DNA from: Bradyrhizobium jicamae
GTDB lineage: Bacteria > Pseudomonadota > Alphaproteobacteria > Rhizobiales > Xanthobacteraceae
DNA length: 64,000 nt
Assembly: GCF_018130215.1 (NCBI RefSeq)
Contig: NZ_JAFCKQ010000016.1
Location: forward strand, 1 to 64,000
Reading direction: 5' to 3'
The stretch's first letter is position 1. The number at the start of each line of letters is the position of its first letter. A program made the translations under genes and the position numbers. The notes below the pieces were generated by a model that saw only the letters and a program-made list of their open reading frames with translations, was not told the DNA's origin and did no database searches. This document shows, in pieces, positions 51,108 to 60,037 of this stretch.

Positions 51108-52580
51108 ATGACCGTCCATTTCCCGTTCCAGAATACTTACTCCGCCCTGCCGGCGAACTTCTTCGCCCGGGTCGCGCCGACCCCGGTCGCCGCTCCCCGG
51201 CTGATCAAGCTGAACCGGCCGCTGGCCACGCAGCTCGGCCTCGATCCGGATCTGCTATCGACGCCCGAAGGCGCCGAGATCCTTGCCGGCAAGCGCGTTC
51301 CCGACGGCGCCGACCCGATCGCCATGGCCTATGCCGGGCACCAGTTCGGGCAGTTCGTTCCGCAGCTCGGCGATGGCCGCGCCATCCTGCTCGGCGAGGT
51401 TATCGACAGGGACGGCGTCCGCCGCGACATCCAGCTCAAGGGAAGTGGCCCGACCCCGTTCTCCCGCCGCGGCGACGGCCGCGCCGCGCTCGGGCCCGTG
51501 CTGCGAGAATATATCGTCAGCGAGGCGATGTTCGCGCTGGGCATTCCGACCACCCGCTCGCTCGCCGCCGTCGTTACGGGCGAGCCCGTGATGCGCGAGA
51601 CGGCGCTGCCCGGCGCGGTGCTGACCCGCGTTGCGTCGAGCCATATCCGTGTCGGCACCTTCCAGTTCTTCGCCGCGCGCGGCGACACTGAAGGGGTGCG
51701 CGCCCTCGCCGACCATGTGATCGCAAGGCACTATCCGGAGCTGAAGAACGCCGATCAGCCCTATCATGCCCTGCTCGCGTCCGTCGTGGCGCGGCAGGCC
51801 GAGCTGGTGTCGCGCTGGCTATTGGTCGGCTTCATCCATGGCGTGATGAACACCGACAACACCTCGATCTCGGGCGAGACCATCGACTACGGCCCCTGCG
51901 CCTTCCTCGACGCCTACAACCCGGCGCAGGTATTCTCCTCGATCGACGAGATGGGGCGCTATGCCTATGCCAACCAGCCGCGCATCGCGTTGTGGAATCT
52001 GACCCGGCTCGCCGAATGCCTGTTGCCGCTGCTGTCCGACGACCAGGACAAGGCGATCGAACAGGCGCAGGCGATCCTCGGCGAATTCCCCGAAAAATTC
52101 ACGACAGCCTATAATTCCGGCCTCCGCCGCAAGGTCGGCCTGTTCACCGCGCGCGACGGCGACGAGGCCCTGATCCAGGACCTGCTCGACGCGATGGCGA
52201 AGAACGAGGCCGACTTCACGCTGACCTTCCGCCGGCTCGGCGACGCGGCAGCCGATGACACAGCCGATGTCCGCGCCCAGTTCACCGATCCCACGGCGTT
52301 CGACGATTGGGCTCCCCGCTGGCGCGCGCGCCTCGCGCTGGAGCCGCAGGCATCAGCCGAGCGCAAGGCCGCAATGCACACCGTCAACCCCGCCTTCATC
52401 CCGCGCAACCATCGCGTCGAGGCGGTGATTGCAGCCGCCACGAACAGCGACGATTACGCGCCGTTCGAGGAATTGCTGACGGTGCTGGCGAAGCCGTATG
52501 AGGATCAGCCGCGCTACGCGGCCTATGCCGACCCGCCGCTGCCCGAGCAGCGCGTGACGCAAACGTTCTGCGGGACGTAA
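51108..52580 (+). CDS. selO: SelO/YdiU protein adenylyltransferase (AMPylase)
   Basis: A 490-residue pseudokinase-fold enzyme that adenylylates Ser, Thr or Tyr in proteins. Motifs include MAYAGHQFGQFVPQLGDGRA, IQLKGSGPTPFSRRGDGRAA and FIHGVMNTDNTSISGETIDYGPCAF, with the Asn/Asp metal ligands. The C-terminus ends QTFCGT: a Cys at the position where vertebrate SelO has the selenocysteine motif. Size is typical. Likely redox-sensitive, as described for E. coli SelO. Confidence 0.93.
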   Translation: MTVHFPFQNTYSALPANFFARVAPTPVAAPRLIKLNRPLATQLGLDPDLLSTPEGAEILAGKRVPDGADPIAMAYAGHQFGQFVPQLGDGRAILLGEVIDRDGVRRDIQLKGSGPTPFSRRGDGRAALGPVLREYIVSEAMFALGIPTTRSLAAVVTGEPVMRETALPGAVLTRVASSHIRVGTFQFFAARGDTEGVRALADHVIARHYPELKNADQPYHALLASVVARQAELVSRWLLVGFIHGVMNTDNTSISGETIDYGPCAFLDAYNPAQVFSSIDEMGRYAYANQPRIALWNLTRLAECLLPLLSDDQDKAIEQAQAILGEFPEKFTTAYNSGLRRKVGLFTARDGDEALIQDLLDAMAKNEADFTLTFRRLGDAAADDTADVRAQFTDPTAFDDWAPRWRARLALEPQASAERKAAMHTVNPAFIPRNHRVEAVIAAATNSDDYAPFEELLTVLAKPYEDQPRYAAYADPPLPEQRVTQTFCGT

Positions 52581-52775
52581 TCTCCCCACCCGCGCTCTGG
52601 CGTCCGCGCGGCCGAGGCTCGTCGCGCGGAAGTGTTGCAATGCTTGGCTGTGTTGCTCGTGAGCATTAACTCACCTTCCACCATGCCGAGCGGCCTCCCG
52701 CGGTAACCATAAGGATTAACAAGGCGTCAACGCACCCCGAACAAGTCTAGCGGTTTCATTGGGGGAGAATGACCC

Positions 52776-52886
52776 GTGGACGCCTTTACATTTGAATTCG
52801 TGGGAATGGTGATGATTGCGCTATGCCTCGTCGTGCTCGCGATGCCCGCGGCGCGCCGGCCGTCGAAGAAGATGGGCTACGAGTAG
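52776..52886 (+). CDS. 36-residue single-pass membrane protein
   Basis: A GTG start at 52776, 8 bases after gggggag, opens MDAFTFEFVGMVMIALCLVV, then LAMPAARRPSKKMGYE. The first 24 residues contain a membrane span (GMVMIALCLVVLAM) and the short basic tail predicts the cytosolic side. No family known. The strong ribosome binding site and the hydrophobic-then-basic layout argue that it is a real small protein; it is easily missed because it is so short. Confidence 0.6.
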   Translation: MDAFTFEFVGMVMIALCLVVLAMPAARRPSKKMGYE

Positions 52887-52948
52887 AATTTTCGGAGAGC
52901 GGATCGCGGGACTGACCCGCCTCTTCCCTGTCGTCCGATCGCGCTATC

Positions 52949-54226
52949 ATGGCCCACGGGTTGGTCCGCCAATCCGCGGTCACAGCGGGATGGCAGCCCT
53001 TGAGAGATTCCCAGCAAGTTCAGCACCCAGGCGCAACACCTGCTGCAACGAGCGCCGCACACTCGCCGGCCGAGGTGCTGCTGATCTTCCTCAAGCTCGG
53101 CGTGAGCTGTTTCGGCGGACCGATTGCCCATATCGGCTATTTCCGCGACGAGTTCGTGGTGCGCCGGCGCTGGCTCGATGAGCAGGCCTATGCAGACCTC
53201 GTTGCGCTGTGCCAGTTCCTGCCGGGTCCGGCGAGCAGCCAGGTCGGTTTCTCCATCGGCCTGATGCGCGCCGGCTATCGGGGCGCGCTGGCGGCCTGGA
53301 CCGGGTTCACGCTGCCTTCGGCGATTGCGCTGGTGCTGTTCGCCTTCGGTGCGAGCGCGCTGCACGGCGCCGCCGGCGCGGGTCTCGTGCACGGCCTGAA
53401 GCTGGTTGCGGTTGCGATCGTGGCGCAGGCGGTCTGGGGCATGGCGCGCGCGCTCTGTCCGGACCGCGAGCGCGCATCGATCGCGACGGTGGCCGCGCTG
53501 ATCATCCTCGTCAGCTCATCGTCGGTGGCGCAGATCGCCGCGATCATCCTCGGTGCCCTCGCTGGGCTCTGGCTCTGCCGCGCGCCGCAAGCCGATGGTG
53601 CCACCCATATCACGATGCCGGTGTCGCGCCGCACAGGCCTAGGCCTGCTGGTGCTGTTCATCGCGCTGCTGGCCGGCCTGCCGGTGCTGGCCCGGATCTG
53701 GCCCGGCCTTGCGGTGTTCGACGCCTTCTATCGCTCGGGCGCGCTCGTCTTCGGCGGCGGTCATGTCGTGCTGCCGCTGCTGCGCGAGGCCGTGGTGACG
53801 CCGGGCTGGATCAGCGACGACGCATTCCTCACCGGCTATGGCGCGGCGCAGGCCGTGCCCGGACCGTTGTTCACCTTCGCCGCCTATCTCGGCGCGGTCA
53901 TCGGCGGCGTGCCGGGCGCGATCGTCGGGCTGATCGGCATCTTCCTGCCCGGGATCCTGATCCTGCTGGCCGCGCTGCCGTTCTGGGACGGCTTTCGCAA
54001 GCGTGCCAGCGCGCAGGCAATGATGCGCGGCGTCAACGCCGCCGTGGTCGGCATCCTAGGAGCGGCGCTTTATGACCCGGTGTGGAGCAGCAGCGTGCTT
54101 CGCCCGCTCGATTTCGGCATCGCGCTCGCCGGCTTCGTCCTGCTCACCGCGTGGCGCGCGCCGCCGCTGGTCGTCGTGGCACTCAGCGCGGCAGCCGGCG
54201 TCGCCACCGGACTGCTGCAATCCTGA
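52949..54226 (+). CDS. chrA: Chromate transporter (CHR superfamily)
   Basis: A 425-residue inner-membrane protein with two homologous CHR halves, starting FLKLGVSCFGGPIAHIGYF and FYRSGALVFGGGHVVLPLLR, and each with the P-G-P motif (FLPGPASSQ and VPGPLFTFA). About ten membrane spans. ChrA exports chromate, giving resistance. ATG 52949 is used although the first 40 residues are hydrophilic and may be overextended. Confidence 0.88.
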   Translation: MAHGLVRQSAVTAGWQPLRDSQQVQHPGATPAATSAAHSPAEVLLIFLKLGVSCFGGPIAHIGYFRDEFVVRRRWLDEQAYADLVALCQFLPGPASSQVGFSIGLMRAGYRGALAAWTGFTLPSAIALVLFAFGASALHGAAGAGLVHGLKLVAVAIVAQAVWGMARALCPDRERASIATVAALIILVSSSSVAQIAAIILGALAGLWLCRAPQADGATHITMPVSRRTGLGLLVLFIALLAGLPVLARIWPGLAVFDAFYRSGALVFGGGHVVLPLLREAVVTPGWISDDAFLTGYGAAQAVPGPLFTFAAYLGAVIGGVPGAIVGLIGIFLPGILILLAALPFWDGFRKRASAQAMMRGVNAAVVGILGAALYDPVWSSSVLRPLDFGIALAGFVLLTAWRAPPLVVVALSAAAGVATGLLQS

Positions 54227-54273
54227 ACACGGCGCCGGGCTGACGTGTCCGCGGCAACTCCCGTCCGGATCGG

Positions 54274-55503
54274 CTATTTCACAAGCGGGCACTTGCTCTC
54301 CTCGAGCGAGCGAAACGCCTCGTCGGGCGGGATGGTGGTAACCAGCTTGACCAGATCCCACGGCCCCCTGGACTCCGCCGGAGTCTTGACCTGCACGAGA
54401 TAGAGGTCGTGAACCATGCGCTGGTCGGAGCGGATCGTTCCTCCCGGCGTATAGGCATCCGACACCGGCGTCGCCTTCATCTTCGCCATGACGATTTCGC
54501 CGTCGTCGGAATCGGTGTCCTTCACCGCCTGCAAATAATGCCGGACAGCCGAATAGACCCCGGCCTGGATCTGCGAGGGCATCGCCTTGCGGCGTGCGAA
54601 GAACGCGTCGGCCCATTTGCGCGCCGCGGGCGTGACGTCCTCGTAGAAGCTGGTCGCGATCAGGTCGCCCTGCGTGACCGGGAGCCCGGCAGCCACGATG
54701 TCGACGTTCTGGAACGTCATCGGGACAACGGCAATTCCCTGCTGCGCGAAACCGAACTCCTGCGCCTGCTTCATGATCGTGACGTTGTCGCCGGCGGCAT
54801 TCAGCGCCAGCACCTTGGCACCGCTTGCCTGTGCCTGCAGCAGGAAGGAGGCGAAGTCCGCCGTGTTGAGCGCGGTCTTGACGCTGCCCGCGACCTTGAC
54901 GCCGAGCCTGTCGAGCTTGGCCCGCGCGATCGCTTCCACCGCATGCCCGAACGCATAGTCCGCGGTGATGAAGAACCAGGACCCCTGTACGGTCTTTGAC
55001 ACGCCGGCGACGACCGCATTGGCGGTCGAGGCCGCATCGTGGGTCCATTGCACGCTGGTCGGTGCGCAGGCCTTTTCGGTGAGCTCGAGAGCGCCGGCAC
55101 CCGAGACCAGGAACACCCGCTTGTTCTCACGCACCAGTTCCTGCACGGCGAGTGCGGCGCCGGAGCTGCCGCCATCGGCAATGGCCTGCACGCCCTCGCG
55201 ATCGAACCAGCGACGCGCGATCGCCGATGCGACATCGGCCTTGTTCTGGTGGTCCGCCTGCAGAATCTCGATCGGCTTGCCATTGATCCTGCCGCCGAAA
55301 TCCTCCGCTGCCATCCGTGCCGCCTCGACCGAGCCCGGTCCCATCGCGGTGGCGAAGATGCCGCTCATGTCGGTGAGCACGCCGATGCGGATCGCATCGC
55401 CCTTGATCTCGGCCGACGCGCTGCCCGACAGGGCTGCGACCGCGACCATCGGCAGCGCCGCGCGGATCAGCAATCGAGAGATCATGCCTGGTTTCCGGGC
55501 CAT
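54274..55503 (-). CDS. ABC transporter substrate-binding protein (LivK type)
   Basis: A 409-residue periplasmic binding protein (type I, Peripl_BP_6). The signal peptide is residues 1-31 (ending SGSASA). The mature part shows IRIGVLTDMSGIFATAMGPG, AADHQNKADVA, VFLVSGAGALELT, SWFFITADYAFGHA. Members feed branched-chain amino acid or aromatic-acid transporters. It is the last gene of the minus-strand aromatic cluster and probably supplies the pathway substrate; the permease and ATPase are not in the window. Confidence 0.88.
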   Translation of the reverse strand: MARKPGMISRLLIRAALPMVAVAALSGSASAEIKGDAIRIGVLTDMSGIFATAMGPGSVEAARMAAEDFGGRINGKPIEILQADHQNKADVASAIARRWFDREGVQAIADGGSSGAALAVQELVRENKRVFLVSGAGALELTEKACAPTSVQWTHDAASTANAVVAGVSKTVQGSWFFITADYAFGHAVEAIARAKLDRLGVKVAGSVKTALNTADFASFLLQAQASGAKVLALNAAGDNVTIMKQAQEFGFAQQGIAVVPMTFQNVDIVAAGLPVTQGDLIATSFYEDVTPAARKWADAFFARRKAMPSQIQAGVYSAVRHYLQAVKDTDSDDGEIVMAKMKATPVSDAYTPGGTIRSDQRMVHDLYLVQVKTPAESRGPWDLVKLVTTIPPDEAFRSLEESKCPLVK

Positions 55504-55518
55504 CAGTGCTTCCCCTGT

Positions 55519-56529
55519 CTATGTTCGTTTGACGAATTCGCCGCGCCCGGTCACTGCGTCGAGCCACGGGCAGTCCGGCATCGGCGCACGCACGCCGCGC
55601 GCGGCCGCCGACAGCCGCATGTCACGCAGGCGCGCACGGCTCTCAGGCTCCATGTAAAGCCGGTCGTGGCCCCAGAAGCTCGGGCCGTCGAAGGTTTCAT
55701 GCGGTTGCCAGGTGGCGGGATCGATGACCCGGCCACCCCAGCCATACTCGACGAAGAAGCCGGAAGGCGTCGTGGCGTAGAACGAGGTCACGAAATCGTT
55801 GGTGTGACGCCCGAGGGTATAGGCGATCCGCCCCTCGTCGAGCTGTGCGAGATCATAACCCTGCCCGACATCGTCGAGGCTGTAGAGTTCGACCATGAAA
55901 TGATGCAGTCCGCGCCGGCCCGACCCGACCATCGCAAAACTGTGGTGACGGCCGTTGACGTGGAAGAAGTACAATTTGTACGGCGTCAACCCGTAGTCGC
56001 TGACCTTGAAGCCGAGCAGATCGCGATAGAACGGCAACAGCGGGTCGACGTCCTCGACATGCAGCACGACATGGCCCATGCCGAGCGGTCCGGTCTTGAA
56101 CCCCGAGATCGGCCGTGCCGGTGCAAACGGCGTGTCCGCGATCGCGGGCCCGTAGAACACCTCGAGCGGATTGCCGGCGGGATCGCGGAAGCCGATGAGA
56201 TCGGCAACGTGTCGCTCGTCCGCGAGCTGACGCGTGCCGCGGCGAACCGCAGTGCCGTGCCGCTCGAGCCGTGCCGCAAGCCGCTCGAGCGCGGCCGCAT
56301 CCGCAACCTCCCATCCGAAGAAGGCGGCATTGTCGCCCTCGCGATCGCTCACCACCAGACGCTGCTTGCGGTCGTCCATCCGGAAGGCGCGGGTGCCGCC
56401 GCCACGATCGACCGGCTGCATGCCGAGCAGGCTGGTCGCAAATCCGGTCCAGTCCTCGAGCCGTTGCGACTGGATGCCGATGTAGCCGAGCGCATTGATT
56501 TCCGAATTGGTTTCCGAATTGGCTTCCAT
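55519..56529 (-). CDS. Type I extradiol dioxygenase (VOC family)
   Basis: A 336-residue protein with two VOC repeats. Iron-ligand-type residues are His in HVVLHVED, His in HHFMVEL and Glu in FFVEYGW. This fits a BphC/HsaC-type ring-cleaving dioxygenase acting on a catechol. The ATG at 56529 follows ggaggga at ideal spacing; an upstream ATG at 56550 overlaps the stop of the preceding FAH gene (ATGA) and would add seven residues. Co-operonic with the hydroxylase and FAH genes. Confidence 0.85.
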   Translation of the reverse strand: MEANSETNSEINALGYIGIQSQRLEDWTGFATSLLGMQPVDRGGGTRAFRMDDRKQRLVVSDREGDNAAFFGWEVADAAALERLAARLERHGTAVRRGTRQLADERHVADLIGFRDPAGNPLEVFYGPAIADTPFAPARPISGFKTGPLGMGHVVLHVEDVDPLLPFYRDLLGFKVSDYGLTPYKLYFFHVNGRHHSFAMVGSGRRGLHHFMVELYSLDDVGQGYDLAQLDEGRIAYTLGRHTNDFVTSFYATTPSGFFVEYGWGGRVIDPATWQPHETFDGPSFWGHDRLYMEPESRARLRDMRLSAAARGVRAPMPDCPWLDAVTGRGEFVKRT

Positions 56530-56546
56530 GGCTCCCTCCGTCCCTG

Positions 56547-57401
56547 TCATGCGGTCTCCGCGACCACCGGATTGCGCAGCACGCCGATCCCGGAAATCTC
56601 CACCTCGGCGACGTCGCCGGGCCTCATCCAGAGCGGCGGGTTGCGCTTTGCGCCGACGCCGCCCGGCGTGCCCGACACGATCACGTCGCCGGGCAACAGC
56701 GGCAGAATGGTCGAGATGTAGGCGATCAGACCAGGGATATCGGTGATCATGAGATCCGTCGTGGTGTGTTGCACCACCTGTCCGTTGATGCGCGTCTCCA
56801 GCGTCAGCTTCGACGGATCGGCAATCTCGTCGCTCGTCACCATCCAGGGTCCGAATGCGCCGGTGCCGGCGAAGGTCTTGCCGGAAAGGAACTGGGTGGT
56901 GTGGCGCTGCCAGTCGCGAATGCTGCCCTCGTTGTAGCAGGCGTATCCCGCGACATGCGCCAGCGCATCGCGCGCTGCGATATGCCGTCCGCTCTTGCCG
57001 ATGATGACCGCAAGCTCGCCTTCATAGTCGAACTCGTCGGAAACCTTCGGTGTCACCAGCGGCGCGAGATGGCCGATCTGGCTGCCGGCGTAGCGCGCGA
57101 ACAGCGCCGGCTTCTCCGTGACGGTACGGCCGGTCTCGGCGACGTGGTCGCGGTAGTTGAGGCCGACACAGATGATCTTGTCGGGGTTGGGGATCACCGG
57201 ATCGAAGGCGACCGCGCCCAGGGCGAGGTCGGGCTTCGATGCCTTGGCAAGTGCCGCGGCCTCGTCAAGCAGTCCCCTGGCCAGCAGATCGCGCAGGGTC
57301 GGCGCGCGATCGCCAAATGCCGTCGACAGTGCCACGATGCCGTCACCGACGACGCATCCGTATCCGGCGCCTTCGGCGGTCGAGTAAGATGCGAGCTTCA
57401 T
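56547..57401 (-). CDS. Fumarylacetoacetate hydrolase family protein
   Basis: A 284-residue FAH-fold enzyme: CVGLNYRDHVAETGR, DYEGELAVIIGKSGRH, FGPWMVTSDEI and VSGTPGGVGAKRNPP, including the metal-binding EGE motif. In aromatic catabolism the family hydrolyses or decarboxylates ring-fission products. Its start overlaps the end of the hydroxylase gene by 4 bases (ATGA at 57398-57401) and its stop abuts the dioxygenase gene, so the three are one operon. Confidence 0.9.
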   Translation of the reverse strand: MKLASYSTAEGAGYGCVVGDGIVALSTAFGDRAPTLRDLLARGLLDEAAALAKASKPDLALGAVAFDPVIPNPDKIICVGLNYRDHVAETGRTVTEKPALFARYAGSQIGHLAPLVTPKVSDEFDYEGELAVIIGKSGRHIAARDALAHVAGYACYNEGSIRDWQRHTTQFLSGKTFAGTGAFGPWMVTSDEIADPSKLTLETRINGQVVQHTTTDLMITDIPGLIAYISTILPLLPGDVIVSGTPGGVGAKRNPPLWMRPGDVAEVEISGIGVLRNPVVAETA

Positions 57402-58891
57402 CCAAAATCCTCCTGGTTCATGGTGTCGATCAGCGCCGACAATTCCTGCGGGGTCTGCGCCAGCCCGACGATGTACCGATCGGGCCGAACCAGTGCGGCG
57501 TGCGCGCCGACGCTGTCGAGCCAGCTGCTCAGCGGGCCCGGGCCGGCGGCGACCAGGGCGATGCCGCGTTTGCCGCAACTCTCGCGTATCGCGATGTCGA
57601 GCCCGTCGAGAAAGTCAGGCCGCACCAGTGCGGCAAAACGATAGCCGACATGATCGTCGAGCCGGCATCCGTTCGAGAGCATCGGCTGCGGGGCCAGAGT
57701 GCCGGCAACGGCGCACCCGCGCCGGAACAGGCCCGGTCCAAGCCGCGGCTTGATGGTCGCCATCCGGCGCGGTTCCGCGCCCGCTTCGCGGCCCTCGACG
57801 CGCGTCGCGTTGATCAGGCTTCCGAGCCGGACTGCAAGCTCGATATATTCGCGGACATGGGGATGGCGCTCGGTCTGGTAACTGTCCAGCAAAACGTCGC
57901 TCGCCTCACCGCGGATCACGCGTCCGAGCTTCCAGGCCAGATTGGCGGCATCGCGGATGCCGGCACACATCCCCTGCCCGAGAAACGGCGGGGTCTGGTG
58001 CGCGGCATCGCCGGCGATCAAGAGCCGCGCGCGGCGCCAGGCCGATGCGATGACCGAGTGAAAGCTGTAGCACGCCGCGCGCTCCAGCTCGGCGTCACCG
58101 GGGGTGATCCAGCGCGCCAGGAGCTTCCAGACGTTGCCGGGGTCGGTGATCCGCCGCGCATCGTCATCCGGCATGACAGCGATTTCCCAGCGCCGGCGAT
58201 TGCCGATGCTGCGGACATAGGTCGCCGGACGGCGGGCGTCGCAGAACTGGACGCTGTAGTCGCCGAGCTCGGGCTTCGGCCGCTTCAGGATCGCGTCGAC
58301 CACCAGCCACTGCTCGTGAAAGCCGAGGTCTTCCACATCCGAACCGATCAGTCGCCGGACCAGCGAGCGCGCGCCGTCGCAGCCGACGACGTAGCGCGCC
58401 CGCGCCTCGTCGAGCCTGCCGTTGGCTAGGCTTTCAAAGCGGATCGCAACGTGATCGCCGCGTTGATCCAGCGCAAAGACGTCGGTGCGCAAGCGAATAT
58501 CGACCGACGCATGGGCACTCGCACCGGCACGCAGCACGCGTTCGAGATCGGGCTGATGGAAGCGATAGCTCGCATTCCATCCGTTCGGACCGACCTGCAG
58601 CGGCCGCGACCAGTCGAGGAACAGTCTTCCGTCACCGTCCACGAAATGCATGCCCGGCGAGACATGCGTGAACGGCAAGATCTCGTCGGCCAGACCGATG
58701 GTCTGGAAGATCCGCATGACCTCGTCGTCGAAATGCACGGCGCGCGGCAACGCATAGGGTGTGGGCTCGCGATCGAAGGCGATCACGCTGAGCCCATCCA
58801 CCGCCAGCAGGTTGGCCAATGTCGCGCCGACCGGGCCGAACCCGACGATCGCGACGTCATAAAGCCCTTCCGCGCGTTGCGGCCCGTCCAT
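57398..58891 (-). CDS. FAD-dependent aromatic hydroxylase (MhpA-like)
   Basis: A 497-residue flavoprotein monooxygenase. The FAD-binding GxGxxG is VAIVGFGPVGATLANLLA, and the GD motif RLLIAGDAAHQTPPFLGQGM follows; the C-terminal thioredoxin-like region is present. Layout and length resemble MhpA, which hydroxylates 3-(3-hydroxyphenyl)propionate at the expense of NADH. ATG 58891 follows aaagggaaacgc. First gene of the operon and divergent from the IclR regulator. Confidence 0.9.
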   Translation of the reverse strand: MDGPQRAEGLYDVAIVGFGPVGATLANLLAVDGLSVIAFDREPTPYALPRAVHFDDEVMRIFQTIGLADEILPFTHVSPGMHFVDGDGRLFLDWSRPLQVGPNGWNASYRFHQPDLERVLRAGASAHASVDIRLRTDVFALDQRGDHVAIRFESLANGRLDEARARYVVGCDGARSLVRRLIGSDVEDLGFHEQWLVVDAILKRPKPELGDYSVQFCDARRPATYVRSIGNRRRWEIAVMPDDDARRITDPGNVWKLLARWITPGDAELERAACYSFHSVIASAWRRARLLIAGDAAHQTPPFLGQGMCAGIRDAANLAWKLGRVIRGEASDVLLDSYQTERHPHVREYIELAVRLGSLINATRVEGREAGAEPRRMATIKPRLGPGLFRRGCAVAGTLAPQPMLSNGCRLDDHVGYRFAALVRPDFLDGLDIAIRESCGKRGIALVAAGPGPLSSWLDSVGAHAALVRPDRYIVGLAQTPQELSALIDTMNQEDFG

Positions 58892-58960
58892 GCGTTTCCC
58901 TTTCCGTTGCGATAAGGCTTGCCAGCCGGTCGGCAGCCGTGCAACGACGACGACAGTTCT

Positions 58961-58975
58961 GTTCACCAGGTGAAC
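58961..58975. promoter_or_regulatory. Candidate IclR operator, GTTCACC-A-GGTGAAC
   Basis: A perfect 15-bp palindrome (gttcaccaggtgaac) immediately upstream (5 bases) of the IclR regulator start at 58981, and 70 bases upstream of the hydroxylase start. Position fits autoregulation and control of the divergent operon, as for MhpR-like regulators. Confidence 0.7.
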
Positions 58976-58980
58976 ATGCC

Positions 58981-59727
58981 ATGGACGTCAAACCGATCCG
59001 CGCACTCGGCCGGGGCCTTGCCGTGCTGGCAGCGCTGAACCGCCACGCATCCGCCAGCGCGCTGACGCTGGCGCGGGAAACCGGCCTGCCGCGGGCCACC
59101 GTCTATCGCTCCCTGAAAACGCTGATCGATACCGGCTACGTCATGCGGAGCCGCTCCGATGACCGGTTCACGTTGCTTCTGAAAGTGCGCGAGCTCTCGG
59201 AGGGGTTCGAGGACGAGCAATGGCTGGGGGCCGCGGCGGCGCCGGTGATCTTCGATCTCACACGCGAGATACTCTGGCCCTGCGATGTCACCACGCTCGA
59301 AGGGGTGCGCATGGTGGTCCGTGAGTCCACGCATCGCTTCGCGCCGATGTCGATCGATCGTCGCATGGTCGGCGTCCGCATTCCCCTGCTCGCCAGCTCC
59401 GCCGGCCTCGCCTATCTCGCGTTCACCGCGCCGCACGAGCGGACCCTTCTGCTCGATCTGCTGCAGGGCGCAGGCGAGCTCATGGATCGTGCCGGCACGG
59501 AGAAGCAGCTCCAGGGCATCCGCCGGCGCGGCTACGCCGTGCGCCAGGGCGGCAGGATCTGGCCTCACACCGGCACCATCGCGATGCCGATCCGCCGCGA
59601 CAGGCAGGTGATCGGGTGCGCCTCCATCATCTGGATGACCAAGGCCTTGACCGCGACCGAAGGAATCGCGCGCTGCCACGGCCCGCTTCGTCAGGCCATC
59701 CGAGGCATCGAGGCACGGTTGCAGTAG
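58981..59727 (+). CDS. IclR family transcriptional regulator
   Basis: A 248-residue regulator. The N-terminal winged helix reads LTLARETGLPRATVYRSLKTLIDTGYV; the rest is the effector-binding GAF-like domain (VVRESTHRFAPMSIDRRMVG, CASIIWMTKALTATEG). It resembles MhpR-type activators of phenylpropionate catabolism. It is divergent from the aromatic operon and has a palindrome at its own start, so it probably controls that operon and itself. Confidence 0.88.
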   Translation: MDVKPIRALGRGLAVLAALNRHASASALTLARETGLPRATVYRSLKTLIDTGYVMRSRSDDRFTLLLKVRELSEGFEDEQWLGAAAAPVIFDLTREILWPCDVTTLEGVRMVVRESTHRFAPMSIDRRMVGVRIPLLASSAGLAYLAFTAPHERTLLLDLLQGAGELMDRAGTEKQLQGIRRRGYAVRQGGRIWPHTGTIAMPIRRDRQVIGCASIIWMTKALTATEGIARCHGPLRQAIRGIEARLQ

Positions 59728-59949
59728 AGCTGGCTTTTTACGCGCGAACGCTTCCGATTTTCCGAATTGAACTTGACATGTACCCCAAATCAGATGTCCA
59801 ATCCGCCCGTCTCACCCGCTCGAGGGGCGCTTTGCGGTCGTCACGAACGTTGTGGTGGGATGCGGTGGACGCCGCATGCGTGACTGACGAGAGCGCATGC
59901 AGCGGACGGCGAAATCGTGCAGGCCTGACGCCCTGGTGGCAGGTGTCCT

Positions 59950-59979
59950 GTCAGCAAGAGACCAAGGTCTCTTGCTGAC
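59950..59979. repeat. Perfect 14-bp inverted repeat with 2-base loop
   Basis: gtcagcaagagacc, aa, ggtctcttgctgac: a symmetric 30-base palindrome. No T run follows directly. It lies about 60 bases upstream of the structured repeat and may be part of the same dispersed element or an IRES-like cruciform. Confidence 0.75.
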
Positions 59980-60037
59980 GGCGGTGACAAAAGAGCCCAG
60001 TCTCACCGGGGAGAGTACGTATAAGCCGTAACCCATC

